In this document: piece after piece, positions 9,666 to 17,086 of the stretch
How positions within the stretch are numbered: the first letter of the stretch is position 1
Layout of the letters: each line of letters begins with the position of its first letter
DNA from: Streptomyces ambofaciens ATCC 23877
Lineage (GTDB): Bacteria; Actinomycetota; Actinomycetes; Streptomycetales; Streptomycetaceae
DNA: 64,000 bases
Direction of reading: 5' to 3'
NCBI RefSeq assembly: GCF_001267885.1
Contig: NZ_CP012382.1
Coordinates: 6,807,001-6,871,000, forward strand
Made by a program: the position numbers and the translations under genes
The notes under the pieces: generated by a model
The model's database searches: none
What the model was told of the DNA's origin: nothing
The model's input: the letters and a program-made list of their open reading frames with translations, nothing else

Positions 9666-10535
9666 ATGACGGCGACGGTCGGTGGTCCGGGGCAGCTGTG
9701 GGCCATCAGCGACTTGCACATCGGGTACGAGGAGAACCGCGCACTGGTCGAGAAGATGCGGCCCGAGTCCGACGACGACTGGCTCCTGGTGGCCGGCGAC
9801 GTGGCGGAGACCGTGGCCGACGTCCGCTGGGCCCTCGGCACCCTCGCGGACCGCTTCCGGCGGGTGATCTGGACCCCCGGCAACCACGAACTGTGGACGC
9901 ACCCCAAGGACTCCGTCACCCTCCGGGGCGCCGCCCGCTACGAGCACCTCGTCGAGATGTGCCGCGAGCTGGGCGTGACGACGCCCGAGGACCCGTACCC
10001 GGTGTGGGACGGCGCCGGGGGTCCGGCGGTCGTGGCCCCGCTGTTCCTGCTCTACGACTACTCGTTCCTGCCCGCGGGATGCGCGACCAAGGACGAGGGG
10101 CTGGCGTACGCCCACGGCACCGGCGTCGTGTGCAACGACGAGTACCTGCTCCATCCCGACCCGTATCCGAGCCGCGAGGCCTGGTGCCGGGCGCGGGTCG
10201 CCGAGACCGAGCGCAGGCTCGCCGCGCTCCCCGACGGGCTGCCGACGATCCTCGTCAACCACTACCCGCTGGACCGCCACCCCACCGAGGTCCTGTGGTA
10301 CCCGGAGTTCGCCATGTGGTGCGGCACCCGGCTGACCGCCGACTGGCACCGCAGGTTCCGGGTCGCCACCATGGTCTACGGGCACCTGCACATCCCGCGG
10401 ACCACCTGGCACGAGGGCGTCCGCTTCGAGGAGGTGTCGGTGGGCTATCCCCGGGAATGGCGCAAGCGGACCGGGCCGCCGGGCCGGCTCCGCCGCATCC
10501 TGCCGTCGCCGCCCGGAGAGGAGACCGCCCGGTGA
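9666..10535 (+). CDS. Metallophosphoesterase
   Basis: A calcineurin-like phosphoesterase of 289 residues with the complete metal-site series: SDLHIG (residues 15-20), GDV (about 44), GNHE, VNHYPL and YGHLH. It is cytosolic and has no signal peptide. ATG 9666 is preferred over GTG 9633 because GGAAGGGG lies at the right distance. The last codon overlaps the start of the phosphopantetheinyl transferase gene as GTGA, so the two are translated together. Phosphopantetheine, CoA-derived or acyl-carrier substrates are therefore a reasonable guess, but the substrate is not shown. The pair occurs in the same order in S. coelicolor as I recall it. Confidence 0.88.
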   Translation: MTATVGGPGQLWAISDLHIGYEENRALVEKMRPESDDDWLLVAGDVAETVADVRWALGTLADRFRRVIWTPGNHELWTHPKDSVTLRGAARYEHLVEMCRELGVTTPEDPYPVWDGAGGPAVVAPLFLLYDYSFLPAGCATKDEGLAYAHGTGVVCNDEYLLHPDPYPSREAWCRARVAETERRLAALPDGLPTILVNHYPLDRHPTEVLWYPEFAMWCGTRLTADWHRRFRVATMVYGHLHIPRTTWHEGVRFEEVSVGYPREWRKRTGPPGRLRRILPSPPGEETAR

Positions 10536-11212
10536 TCGAGGACCTGCTGCCCGCCACGGTGGTCACCGTGGAGGCCCACGGCCACGACGACGCCGGGCAC
10601 CTGCCCCTCTATCCGGAGGAGGAGGCGCTCGTGGCGCGGGCGGTCGACAAGCGCCGCCGGGAGTTCACCGCGGTACGGTCCTGCGCGCGCCGCGCCATGG
10701 AGAAACTCGGCGTGCCCGCCCAGCCCGTGCTCAACGGCGAACGTGGTGCGCCGCGGTGGCCGTCCGGGCTGGTCGGCAGCATGACCCACTGCGACGGCTA
10801 CTGCGCCGCCGCTCTGGTCCGCGCCACCGACCTGGCCTCCGTCGGCATCGACGCCGAACCCGACGGGCCGCTCCCGGACGGCGTCCTGCCCGGAGTGTCC
10901 CTGCCCGCCGAGGCGGAGCGGCTGCGCCGGCTGGGCCGGGAGCGGCCCGGCGTCCACTGGGACCGGCTGCTCTTCAGCGCCAAGGAGTCGGTGTACAAGG
11001 CGTGGTTCCCCCTCACCGGGGAGTGGCTGGACTTCATGGAGGCCGACATCGAGATCTCTGTGGACCCGGTGGACCCGCGCCGCGGCACCCTGCGCGCCGC
11101 TCTCCTGGTGCCGGGCCCCACCGTGGGCGGCCGGCGCGTCGGCCACTTCGACGGCCGCTGGACCGCCCGGCATGGCCTGGTGGCCACGGCGGTCACGGTC
11201 CCGCACGCCTGA
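10532..11212 (+). CDS. 4'-phosphopantetheinyl transferase (Sfp/PptA type)
   Basis: This enzyme moves the 4'-phosphopantetheine arm from CoA to a serine of acyl- or peptidyl-carrier proteins and so activates fatty-acid, polyketide and peptide synthases. The 226-residue protein starts with GTG 10532, with GGAGAGGAG upstream. It has the CoA-contacting GSMTHCDGY (82-90), the Mg-binding GIDAEP (105-110) and the catalytic FSAKESVYKAW (148-158), and is of EntD/PptT-like Sfp type rather than AcpS. It overlaps the metallophosphoesterase by four bases. The broad-specificity PPTase of S. coelicolor (SCO6673) has, as I recall, the same length and neighbour. Confidence 0.93.
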   Translation: MIEDLLPATVVTVEAHGHDDAGHLPLYPEEEALVARAVDKRRREFTAVRSCARRAMEKLGVPAQPVLNGERGAPRWPSGLVGSMTHCDGYCAAALVRATDLASVGIDAEPDGPLPDGVLPGVSLPAEAERLRRLGRERPGVHWDRLLFSAKESVYKAWFPLTGEWLDFMEADIEISVDPVDPRRGTLRAALLVPGPTVGGRRVGHFDGRWTARHGLVATAVTVPHA

Positions 11213-11220
11213 GCCCCGCG

Positions 11221-11242
11221 GCCCGGGACGCGAGCCCCGGGC
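11221..11242 (+). terminator. Hairpin after PPTase gene
   Basis: GCCCGGG (11221-11227) pairs perfectly with CCCGGGC (11236-11242), 8 bp after the PPTase stop. It probably ends the two-gene transcript and faces the convergent 78-residue gene. Confidence 0.5.
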
Positions 11243-11302
11243 GCCGTCGGTGCCGGCGGACCCGCGCCCCGGGCCGGGCGGCGCGGTCGGCCGGCGTGCG
11301 CG

Positions 11303-11539
11303 TCACGGCCGCGGGCACCAGTCGCGCAGGAGCCGGAAGAACGCCTCCTCGTTCCCGGTCAGTCCCGCGGCCTCCAGCGCCTGCTCCGCCTCGGCCAGTA
11401 CGGAGGGCGGGACGACGGGTGGCCGCGGGGCGTCCGCCGGTCCCACCGCGGTGTCGAAGCCGGCCCGCACGGTGTGCAGGAGCCGCAGGTAGGCCTGAAC
11501 GGCCGTGCGCTCGTGGTCGGTCAGTACGGCGGTGGTCAT
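11303..11539 (-). CDS. Small protein of unknown function (78 aa)
   Basis: Starts MTTAVLTDHERTAVQAYLRLL and ends AFFRLLRDWCPRP. It has no signal peptide, membrane segment or recognised domain; two predicted amphipathic helices flank a Pro-rich middle (about 38-46). GGGGAG sits eight bases before the ATG, and the frame shows the usual high GC at third codon positions, so I take it as real. It is convergent with the PPTase gene and stands alone. I do not recognise the family. Confidence 0.65.
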   Translation of the reverse strand: MTTAVLTDHERTAVQAYLRLLHTVRAGFDTAVGPADAPRPPVVPPSVLAEAEQALEAAGLTGNEEAFFRLLRDWCPRP

Positions 11540-11742
11540 CGGTCGGCTCTCCCCACAACGACGTCAGCGGTCACGCGCCCCCGCACGGCGGCGGCACACT
11601 CCCAGCTTGCCGCCCCCCACTGACAATCCGGCCGAACCCCGCCCCGCACACGGTGCCGTGGCTCACCCGTCCCCCGCGGACCAGCGGCCGGCCGGCTCGC
11701 CGCGCGGTCGGCGCACCCGTCCCCGGGGGCCTCTCCCCGGCC

Positions 11743-12399
11743 TCACGACTCCGGTCGTTTGACGCTCTCCAGGAGCATGTCCAGCCACTCGGCGACCTTG
11801 TCGCGGTGCTGGTCGGTGGGCAGTTGCGCGGCCCGCCAGGCTATTCCGCGTACGCCGTGGTCCTGCAGCAGCCGCTCCAGGGGGTCGTCGTCGACGGCCG
11901 CCGCCTGCCGCTCCCGGTCGGCGAGCTGCTGCAACAGCTCCTGCTCGGTGCGCTGCAGGGCGCTCGCGAGCGCCTCCGGGTCCTCGGCGGTCAGGAATCC
12001 GGCGTGCACCCGGAAGAAGCGCTGGATGGCGTCGCAGTGCTCCATGGTGGGCCGCCGGTCGCCGTTGATGAGGGCGCCCGCCTGCTGCCGGGACATGCCG
12101 GCGCCGTCGGCGATCTCCTGCTGGGTGTACTTGCGGCCGTTCGGCTTCAGCCGGGTGCGGCGCAGCAGGTCCAGGCGCTGCACGAACCGGGCCTGCACGT
12201 CGGGTTCGCCGGCCGGGCGCCCGCCGAGCAGCGCGCCCACCACGGACTCGGGGACGCCGGAGGCGGCGGACAGGCGGCCGACGTCGAAGACCTCGGCGTG
12301 CGGTACGCCGAGCCGGTCCGCGAGGGCGGTGACGCGGGCGACGACGGCGGGCAGCGCCGCCGTCGGCATGGCATCCGGACCCTCCAAGCCATCCGTCAC
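11743..12399 (-). CDS. XRE-family helix-turn-helix regulator
   Basis: A 218-residue cytosolic protein with an XRE-type helix-turn-helix in the middle (KYTQQEIADGAGMSRQQAGALINGDRRPT) and an all-helical acidic C-terminal half ending LEWLDMLLESVKRPES-like. I chose GTG 12399 because AGGAGAG lies six bases upstream; ATG 12369, with GGAGG ten bases upstream, would give 208 residues. The frame stays open further upstream to 12519 without a good ribosome-binding site. It is divergent from a protein made only of an MmyB-like ligand domain, with 231 bp of repeat-rich DNA between, so the two are probably a functional pair. Confidence 0.8.
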   Translation of the reverse strand: MTDGLEGPDAMPTAALPAVVARVTALADRLGVPHAEVFDVGRLSAASGVPESVVGALLGGRPAGEPDVQARFVQRLDLLRRTRLKPNGRKYTQQEIADGAGMSRQQAGALINGDRRPTMEHCDAIQRFFRVHAGFLTAEDPEALASALQRTEQELLQQLADRERQAAAVDDDPLERLLQDHGVRGIAWRAAQLPTDQHRDKVAEWLDMLLESVKRPES

Positions 12400-12502
12400 C
12401 GACAGCTCTCCTACGTCTCTCACAGGCCTCACAGGCTTTGCACGAGCGGTTGCCGTGAACTCCCGGAGAGTAGCCTGCCGCTCGAACTCACATCCAGGTC
12501 TC

Positions 12503-12559
12503 GCCACAACTGTGGCCAATTTGAGCCGTCAACAGGCACGAAATGCCACGATAGTTGAC
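12503..12559. promoter_or_regulatory. Nested inverted repeats between XRE gene and MmyB-domain gene
   Basis: GCCACA-AC-TGTGGC (12503-12516) is a perfect palindrome. Next to it GTCAAC (12528-12533) and GTTGAC (12554-12559) enclose a second pair, GGCA and TGCC. The right arm overlaps the -35-like TTGACA of the next feature. The arrangement fits operators for the adjacent XRE protein. Confidence 0.5.
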
Positions 12560-12584
12560 ACGCCTCGCACCGGGGCACCAGGAT
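12555..12584 (+). promoter_or_regulatory. Promoter-like element for MmyB-domain gene
   Basis: TTGACA (12555-12560) and CAGGAT (12579-12584) are separated by 18 bp, close to the streptomycete housekeeping consensus and 46 bp before the coding start. Confidence 0.45.
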
Positions 12585-12630
12585 CGGGACGCCGCGAGAA
12601 GGCCGCATAGGCAAGAGGGGTGACCTCCCG

Positions 12631-13290
12631 ATGGCATTTCAGGCAGGAGGGCAGCGGCCGGCGCCGCGGCCCGTTCCCGCGAGCCCCGACGCCCAGGCGT
12701 ATCTCCAGGACTACACCGCGCTCCTGGAGGCCGTCGCCTTCCCGTCCCTCGTCGTCGACCACCGCTGGGACGTGGTGCTGACCAACGGCGCCTTCCGGAC
12801 ACTCTTCCGCGGGGCCGGCCCGCATCCGACGGCCATGCCGGGCGACAACTTCCTTCGGTTCGTCCTCTTCCACCCGGACGCGTCCGACGTCCTCGGGGAG
12901 CACGAGTCGAGCTGGTGCCTGCCCATGCTGGCGCACTTCGCCGCCACCCTGGAGCGGTACGGCCACGACCACGGTCTACAGGCCGTCCGCCGCGAGATCG
13001 CCCAGGATCCGATCATGGAGGCTGCCTACCGCCAGGGCCTGCCGCACTGGATGCGCGCGGTCGGCGCCGAGGCCGTCGAACACGACGGCGCGGTACGGCC
13101 GTTGCACCACCCCGACCCGCGCTGGGGCGCCACCGAGTGCCGCGTCGTGGTCGAGACCCCGAGGGCGCTGGAGGAGCTGGGCTACAGCCGCTTGACGCTG
13201 GTGCTGCGCGAGCCGCGCCGCACACCGCCCCGCCCTCCGCGCCCCCGACGCGGTGCCGCCCGCCTGAGGGTGGTCCCCGCCTCCGAGTGA
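12631..13290 (+). CDS. MmyB-like ligand-binding domain protein lacking a DNA-binding domain
   Basis: Residues about 25-195 resemble the C-terminal MmyB ligand-binding domain (PAS-like) of streptomycete XRE regulators: AYLQDYTALLEAVAFPSLVVDHRWDV, NGAFRTLF, NFLRFVLFHPD, then FAATLERYGHD. Those regulators normally carry an N-terminal helix-turn-helix of about 80 residues. Here the protein begins directly with a short Pro-rich leader, so the DNA-binding part is missing. The last 25 residues are Pro/Arg-rich. The divergent neighbour supplies an XRE domain without this ligand domain. GAGGGG precedes the ATG. The ligand is unknown. Confidence 0.78.
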   Translation: MAFQAGGQRPAPRPVPASPDAQAYLQDYTALLEAVAFPSLVVDHRWDVVLTNGAFRTLFRGAGPHPTAMPGDNFLRFVLFHPDASDVLGEHESSWCLPMLAHFAATLERYGHDHGLQAVRREIAQDPIMEAAYRQGLPHWMRAVGAEAVEHDGAVRPLHHPDPRWGATECRVVVETPRALEELGYSRLTLVLREPRRTPPRPPRPRRGAARLRVVPASE

Positions 13291-13320
13291 CCCGCCGCGG
13301 CGACGGCGACGGCCCTGTTC

Positions 13321-13351
13321 CCAGTAGATGTGATGTGTGACATAGTACTGG
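13321..13351 (+). promoter_or_regulatory. Promoter and imperfect operator overlapping the start of the hydroxyproline operon
   Basis: CCAGTA (13321-13326) and TACTGG (13346-13351) are perfect outer arms, with ATGTGA and TGACAT inside in near-symmetry. CATAGT at 13341-13346 could be a -10 box placing transcription start close to GTG 13353, which has no Shine-Dalgarno sequence, so a leaderless mRNA is possible. The GntR protein encoded at the end of the operon is the natural candidate to bind here. Confidence 0.4.
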
Positions 13352-13352
13352 C

Positions 13353-14504
13353 GTGATCGAGTCGCTGACCTGCGATGTCGTAGTGGTCGGGGCCGGAATG
13401 GTGGGTGCGGCCTGTGCGTGGTCCGCCGCTCGCTCGGGGCTCGACGTGATCGTCGTGGACCGTGGCCCGGTGGCCGGCGGCACCACGGGAGCGGGGGAGG
13501 GCAACCTCCTCGTCTCCGACAAGGCACCCGGTCCCGAGCTGGAACTCGCCCTGCTGTCCGCGCGCCTGTGGAGCGAACTGGCCGGGGAGCTGGGCCGCGC
13601 CGTCGAGTACGAGGCCAAGGGCGGTGTGGTCGTCGCCGAGACCCCCGAGGCGCTGGCCGGCCTCGAGACCTTCGCCGCCGGCCAGCGGGCGGCCGGTGTG
13701 GCGGCGGAGACCGTTCCGGCGGACCGGCTCCACGACCTGGAACCCCGTCTCGCCCCCGGCCTGGCGGGCGCCGTGCACTATCCCCAGGACGCCCAGGTGA
13801 TGCCCGCCCTGGCCGCCGCCCACCTGCTGCGGGCGTCGGGGGCCCGGCTGCGCACCGGCCGGACGGTGACCGGCGTCCTGCGCGGCCCCGACGACGCCGT
13901 GCGCGGAGTGCGTACGGACCGCGGCGACCTGCACGCACCTGCGGTCGTCAACGCGGCCGGGCCCTGGGCCGGCGAACTGGCCGCCCAGGCCGGTGTCCGG
14001 CTGCCGGTCCTGCCCAGGCGCGGCTACGTCCTCGTCACCGAACCGCTGCCGCCCCGCGTGTGGCACAAGGTGTACGCCGCGGACTACGTCGGCGACGTCG
14101 CCAGCGACTCGGCCGCCCTGCGGACCTCCCCGGTCGTGGAGGGGACGGCCGCGGGACCGGTCCTCATCGGCGCCAGCCGTGAGCAGGTCGGCTTCGACCG
14201 TTCGGTGTCCGTGCCGGCGCTCCGGGCGCTGGCCGAGGGCGCGACGCGGCTGTTCCCCTTCCTGGCGGGTGTGCGGGTTGTGCGCGCCTACGCCGGCTTC
14301 CGGCCCTACCTGCCCGACCACCTCCCGGCGATCGGCCCCGACCCCAGGGCGCCCGGTCTCTTCCACGCCTGCGGGCACGAGGGGGCGGGCATCGGACTGT
14401 CCACCGGCACCGGGTACCTGATCGCCCAGCTGCTGAGCGGTGAGCGGACGGCCCTCGACCTCACCGCGTTCCGTCCCGACCGCTTTCCCGAGGAGGCCCC
14501 GTGA
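13353..14504 (+). CDS. D-hydroxyproline dehydrogenase, DAO-type FAD subunit
   Basis: A 383-residue FAD oxidoreductase of the D-amino-acid oxidase/glycine oxidase fold. The nucleotide-binding GAGMVGAACAW lies at about residues 11-21, GGTTGAGEGNL follows, and the C-terminal GFRPYLPDHLPAIGP and HEGAGIGLSTGTG close the FAD site. With the next two genes it forms the three-component dehydrogenase (HcnABC/LhpBEF type) that oxidises cis-4-hydroxy-D-proline to 1-pyrroline-4-hydroxy-2-carboxylate. The assignment rests on the whole operon, because the subunit alone could act on other imino or amino acids. The stop overlaps the next start (GTGA). Confidence 0.85.
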   Translation: MIESLTCDVVVVGAGMVGAACAWSAARSGLDVIVVDRGPVAGGTTGAGEGNLLVSDKAPGPELELALLSARLWSELAGELGRAVEYEAKGGVVVAETPEALAGLETFAAGQRAAGVAAETVPADRLHDLEPRLAPGLAGAVHYPQDAQVMPALAAAHLLRASGARLRTGRTVTGVLRGPDDAVRGVRTDRGDLHAPAVVNAAGPWAGELAAQAGVRLPVLPRRGYVLVTEPLPPRVWHKVYAADYVGDVASDSAALRTSPVVEGTAAGPVLIGASREQVGFDRSVSVPALRALAEGATRLFPFLAGVRVVRAYAGFRPYLPDHLPAIGPDPRAPGLFHACGHEGAGIGLSTGTGYLIAQLLSGERTALDLTAFRPDRFPEEAP

Positions 14505-14800
14505 ATCCCCTCCGGCTGGTCCGGGCGCGGCCCGCGCCCGCCTTCACCGTCACCGTCGACGGCCGGCCGACCCGGGCGCTGCCCGGCCGGACCGTCGCCG
14601 CCGCACTCTGGGCGGCCGGCATCACCTCCTGGCGCACCACCCGCGGATCGGGCCGCCCGCGCGGGGTCTTCTGCGGGATCGGAGTGTGCTTCGACTGCCT
14701 GGTCACCGTCAACGACCGGCCCAACCAGCGCGCCTGCCTGGTCCCCGTGCGTCCCGGGGACGCCATCCGCACCCAGGTGGGGACCGGCCATGAGGACTGA
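14501..14800 (+). CDS. D-hydroxyproline dehydrogenase, small [2Fe-2S] subunit
   Basis: A 99-residue ferredoxin-like subunit. It has a ubiquitin-like fold (FTVTVDGRPTRALPGRTVAAALWAAG) and a cluster-binding set CGIGVCFDC with a later cysteine: Cys58, Cys63, Cys66 and Cys79. It carries electrons between the two flavin subunits encoded on either side. It starts at GTG 14501 inside the previous stop and overlaps the next gene by 11 bases, so the three subunits are translationally linked. Confidence 0.88.
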   Translation: MNPLRLVRARPAPAFTVTVDGRPTRALPGRTVAAALWAAGITSWRTTRGSGRPRGVFCGIGVCFDCLVTVNDRPNQRACLVPVRPGDAIRTQVGTGHED

Positions 14801-16190
14801 CCTGGCGGTGGTCGGGGCGGGGCCGGCCGGGCTCGCGGCGGCGCTCGCTGCGGCGGCGGGAGGGCTGCGGGTGACGGTCCTCGACGCCGGGGACCAGCCC
14901 GGCGGGCAGTACTTCCGGCAGCCCGCCGCCGAGCTGGGCGCCCGGCGGCCACAGGCCCTGCACCGCCAGTGGCGCACCTGGGAACGGCTGCGGGGCGCAC
15001 TCGCCGACAGCGGCGTACGCGTCCTGACGGAGCATCACGTGTGGTTCGTCGAGGAGCGGTCCGGCGCCTTCACGGTGCGCGCCCTGCTCGGACCCGGGCA
15101 GGACGAACCGGCCGACGTGCACGCGGACGCGGTGCTGCTCGCCACCGGCGGCTACGAGCACGTCCTGCCCTTCCCCGGCTGGACCCTGCCCGGTGTCGTC
15201 ACCGCCGGGGGCGCCCAGGCCATGCTCAAGGGCGGGCTGGTCGTGCCCGGGAGGACCGCCGTGGTCGCCGGCACCGGGCCGCTGCTGCTCCCGGTGGCTA
15301 CCGGGCTCGCGGCGGCCGGCGTCCGGGTGGCCGCCCTCGTCGAGTCGGCCGACCCGAAGCGCGTCGCCGGCCATGCCCGCGCCCTGGCCGGCAAGCTCCC
15401 CGAGGGCGCCGCCCTTGCCGCCCGACTGCTGCGCCACCGCGTCCGCCCGCTCACCCGGCACACCGTCGTCCGCGCCCACGGCGACGACCGCCTGACCGGT
15501 GTCACCGTCGCGGCCCTCGACCCGGCCGGACGGGTCCGGCGGGGCACCGGACGCCACCTCGCCTGCGACACCCTGGCCGTCGGCCACGGCATGCTCCCGC
15601 ACACCGACCTGGCCGACGGCCTCGGCTGCCGCCTGGACGGTCCGGCCGTGGCCGTCGACGCCGAGCAGCGCACGAGCGTCCCCGGCGTCTGGGCGGCCGG
15701 GGAGGCCACCGGCATCGGCGGCGCCGCCCTGGCACTCGCCGAGGGACATCTCGCCGGACGCTCGATCGCGGCCCGGCTGCGGGGCGACGACCCCGACCCG
15801 GCCGGACGGGCGCGGGCCGTGAGGGCGCGCGAGACACTGCGGACGGCCGCCGCCGCCCTCGCCGCAGCCTTTCCCCCGCCCGCCCACTGGACCGGACAGG
15901 TCACCGACGACACCGTCGTCTGCCGCTGCGAGGAGGTCACCGCCGGCGCCGTCCGGGAGGCCGTCGACGGACTCGGCGCGGACGACGTCCGCACCGTCAA
16001 GCTGCTGACCCGCGCGGGGATGGGATGGTGCCAGGGCCGGATGTGCGCCCCCGCGGTCGCCGGCCTCACCGGCTGCGAACCCGGCCCGGCCCGGCGCCCG
16101 TTCGCCCGCCCGGTGCCCCTCGGCGTGCTGGCCCGGACACGGGCCGAGGAACCCGGAGCGACCCAGGAAACCGAGAGAGGACCCTCATGA
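14790..16190 (+). CDS. D-hydroxyproline dehydrogenase, large NAD(P)/FAD subunit
   Basis: A 466-residue pyridine-nucleotide-disulfide-type flavoprotein. It has GAGPAGLAAALAAAAGG near the N-terminus, GGQYFRQP, ATGGYEHVLPFPGW and a second dinucleotide site, AGTGPLLLPVA. Near the C-terminus is a BFD-like [2Fe-2S] motif: CRCEEVTAG, then GWCQGRMCAP about 40 residues later. The domain order matches the alpha subunit of sarcosine-oxidase-like and hydroxyproline dehydrogenases. The stop overlaps the next start by ATGA (16187-16190). Confidence 0.86.
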   Translation: MRTDLAVVGAGPAGLAAALAAAAGGLRVTVLDAGDQPGGQYFRQPAAELGARRPQALHRQWRTWERLRGALADSGVRVLTEHHVWFVEERSGAFTVRALLGPGQDEPADVHADAVLLATGGYEHVLPFPGWTLPGVVTAGGAQAMLKGGLVVPGRTAVVAGTGPLLLPVATGLAAAGVRVAALVESADPKRVAGHARALAGKLPEGAALAARLLRHRVRPLTRHTVVRAHGDDRLTGVTVAALDPAGRVRRGTGRHLACDTLAVGHGMLPHTDLADGLGCRLDGPAVAVDAEQRTSVPGVWAAGEATGIGGAALALAEGHLAGRSIAARLRGDDPDPAGRARAVRARETLRTAAAALAAAFPPPAHWTGQVTDDTVVCRCEEVTAGAVREAVDGLGADDVRTVKLLTRAGMGWCQGRMCAPAVAGLTGCEPGPARRPFARPVPLGVLARTRAEEPGATQETERGPS

Positions 16191-17077
16191 CCGACCACCG
16201 TCCCTGGCGCGGCGTCCTCGTCGCCACCGCGCTGCCGCTGCACGAGGACCTCTCCGTCGACCACGACGCCTACGCCGAGCACTGCGCCTGGCTGGTGGCG
16301 AACGGCTGCGACGGCGTCGTACCCAACGGCTCCCTCGGCGAGTACCAGGTGCTCACCCCCGAGGAGCGCACCCGCGTCGTGGAGACCGCCGTCGCCGCGG
16401 TCGGCGGGGCACGGGTCGTGCCCGGTGTCGCGGCCTACGGCTGTGCCGAGGCCCGCCGCTGGGCCGAGCAGGCCCGCGAGGCCGGCTGCGGCGCGGTGAT
16501 GCTGCTGCCGCCCAACGCCTACCGTGCCGACGAGCGGTCCGTCCTCGCCCACTACGCGGAGGTGGCGCGGGCGGGCCTGCCGGTCGTCGCGTACAACAAC
16601 CCCGTGGACACCAAGGTGGACCTGGTGCCGGAGGTGCTCGCCCGGCTGCACGGCGAGGGCCACATCCAGGCCGTGAAGGAGTTCTCCGGTGACGTCCGCC
16701 GCGCCTACCGCCTCGCGGAACTGGCCCCGGAACTAGACCTGCTGGCCGGCGCCGACGACGTCCTGCTGGAGCTGGCGATCGCGGGTGCCAAGGGCTGGAT
16801 CGCCGGGTACCCCAACGCGCTGCCCGCCGCCTGCGTCGAGCTGTACCGTGCCGCCGTCACCGGTGACCTGGTCACGGCCGGGCGGCTGTACCGGCAGCTG
16901 CACCCGCTGCTGCGCTGGGACTCGAAGGTCGAGTTCGTCCAGGCCATCAAACACTCCATGGACCTCGCCGGACGCCACGGCGGCCCCTGCCGCCCGCCCC
17001 GCGTCCCGCTGCAGCCCGACCAGGAGGCCGCGGTCCGCGCCGCCACCGAGAAGGCCCTCGCGGCCGGACTGGCGTAG
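16187..17077 (+). CDS. 1-pyrroline-4-hydroxy-2-carboxylate deaminase (DapA family)
   Basis: A 296-residue TIM-barrel protein of the dihydrodipicolinate synthase/N-acetylneuraminate lyase family. The Schiff-base lysine is in IQAVKEFSGD (Lys164) and the assisting tyrosine in VVAYNNP (Tyr136); VPNGSLGEYQ replaces the GTTGE loop of true DapA. In hydroxyproline operons this family member deaminates 1-pyrroline-4-hydroxy-2-carboxylate to 2-oxoglutarate semialdehyde. Position between the dehydrogenase and epimerase genes supports that role rather than lysine synthesis. The last step, 2-oxoglutarate semialdehyde dehydrogenase, has no gene in this window. Confidence 0.85.
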   Translation: MTDHRPWRGVLVATALPLHEDLSVDHDAYAEHCAWLVANGCDGVVPNGSLGEYQVLTPEERTRVVETAVAAVGGARVVPGVAAYGCAEARRWAEQAREAGCGAVMLLPPNAYRADERSVLAHYAEVARAGLPVVAYNNPVDTKVDLVPEVLARLHGEGHIQAVKEFSGDVRRAYRLAELAPELDLLAGADDVLLELAIAGAKGWIAGYPNALPAACVELYRAAVTGDLVTAGRLYRQLHPLLRWDSKVEFVQAIKHSMDLAGRHGGPCRPPRVPLQPDQEAAVRAATEKALAAGLA

Positions 17078-17086
17078 GGAGCCCTC

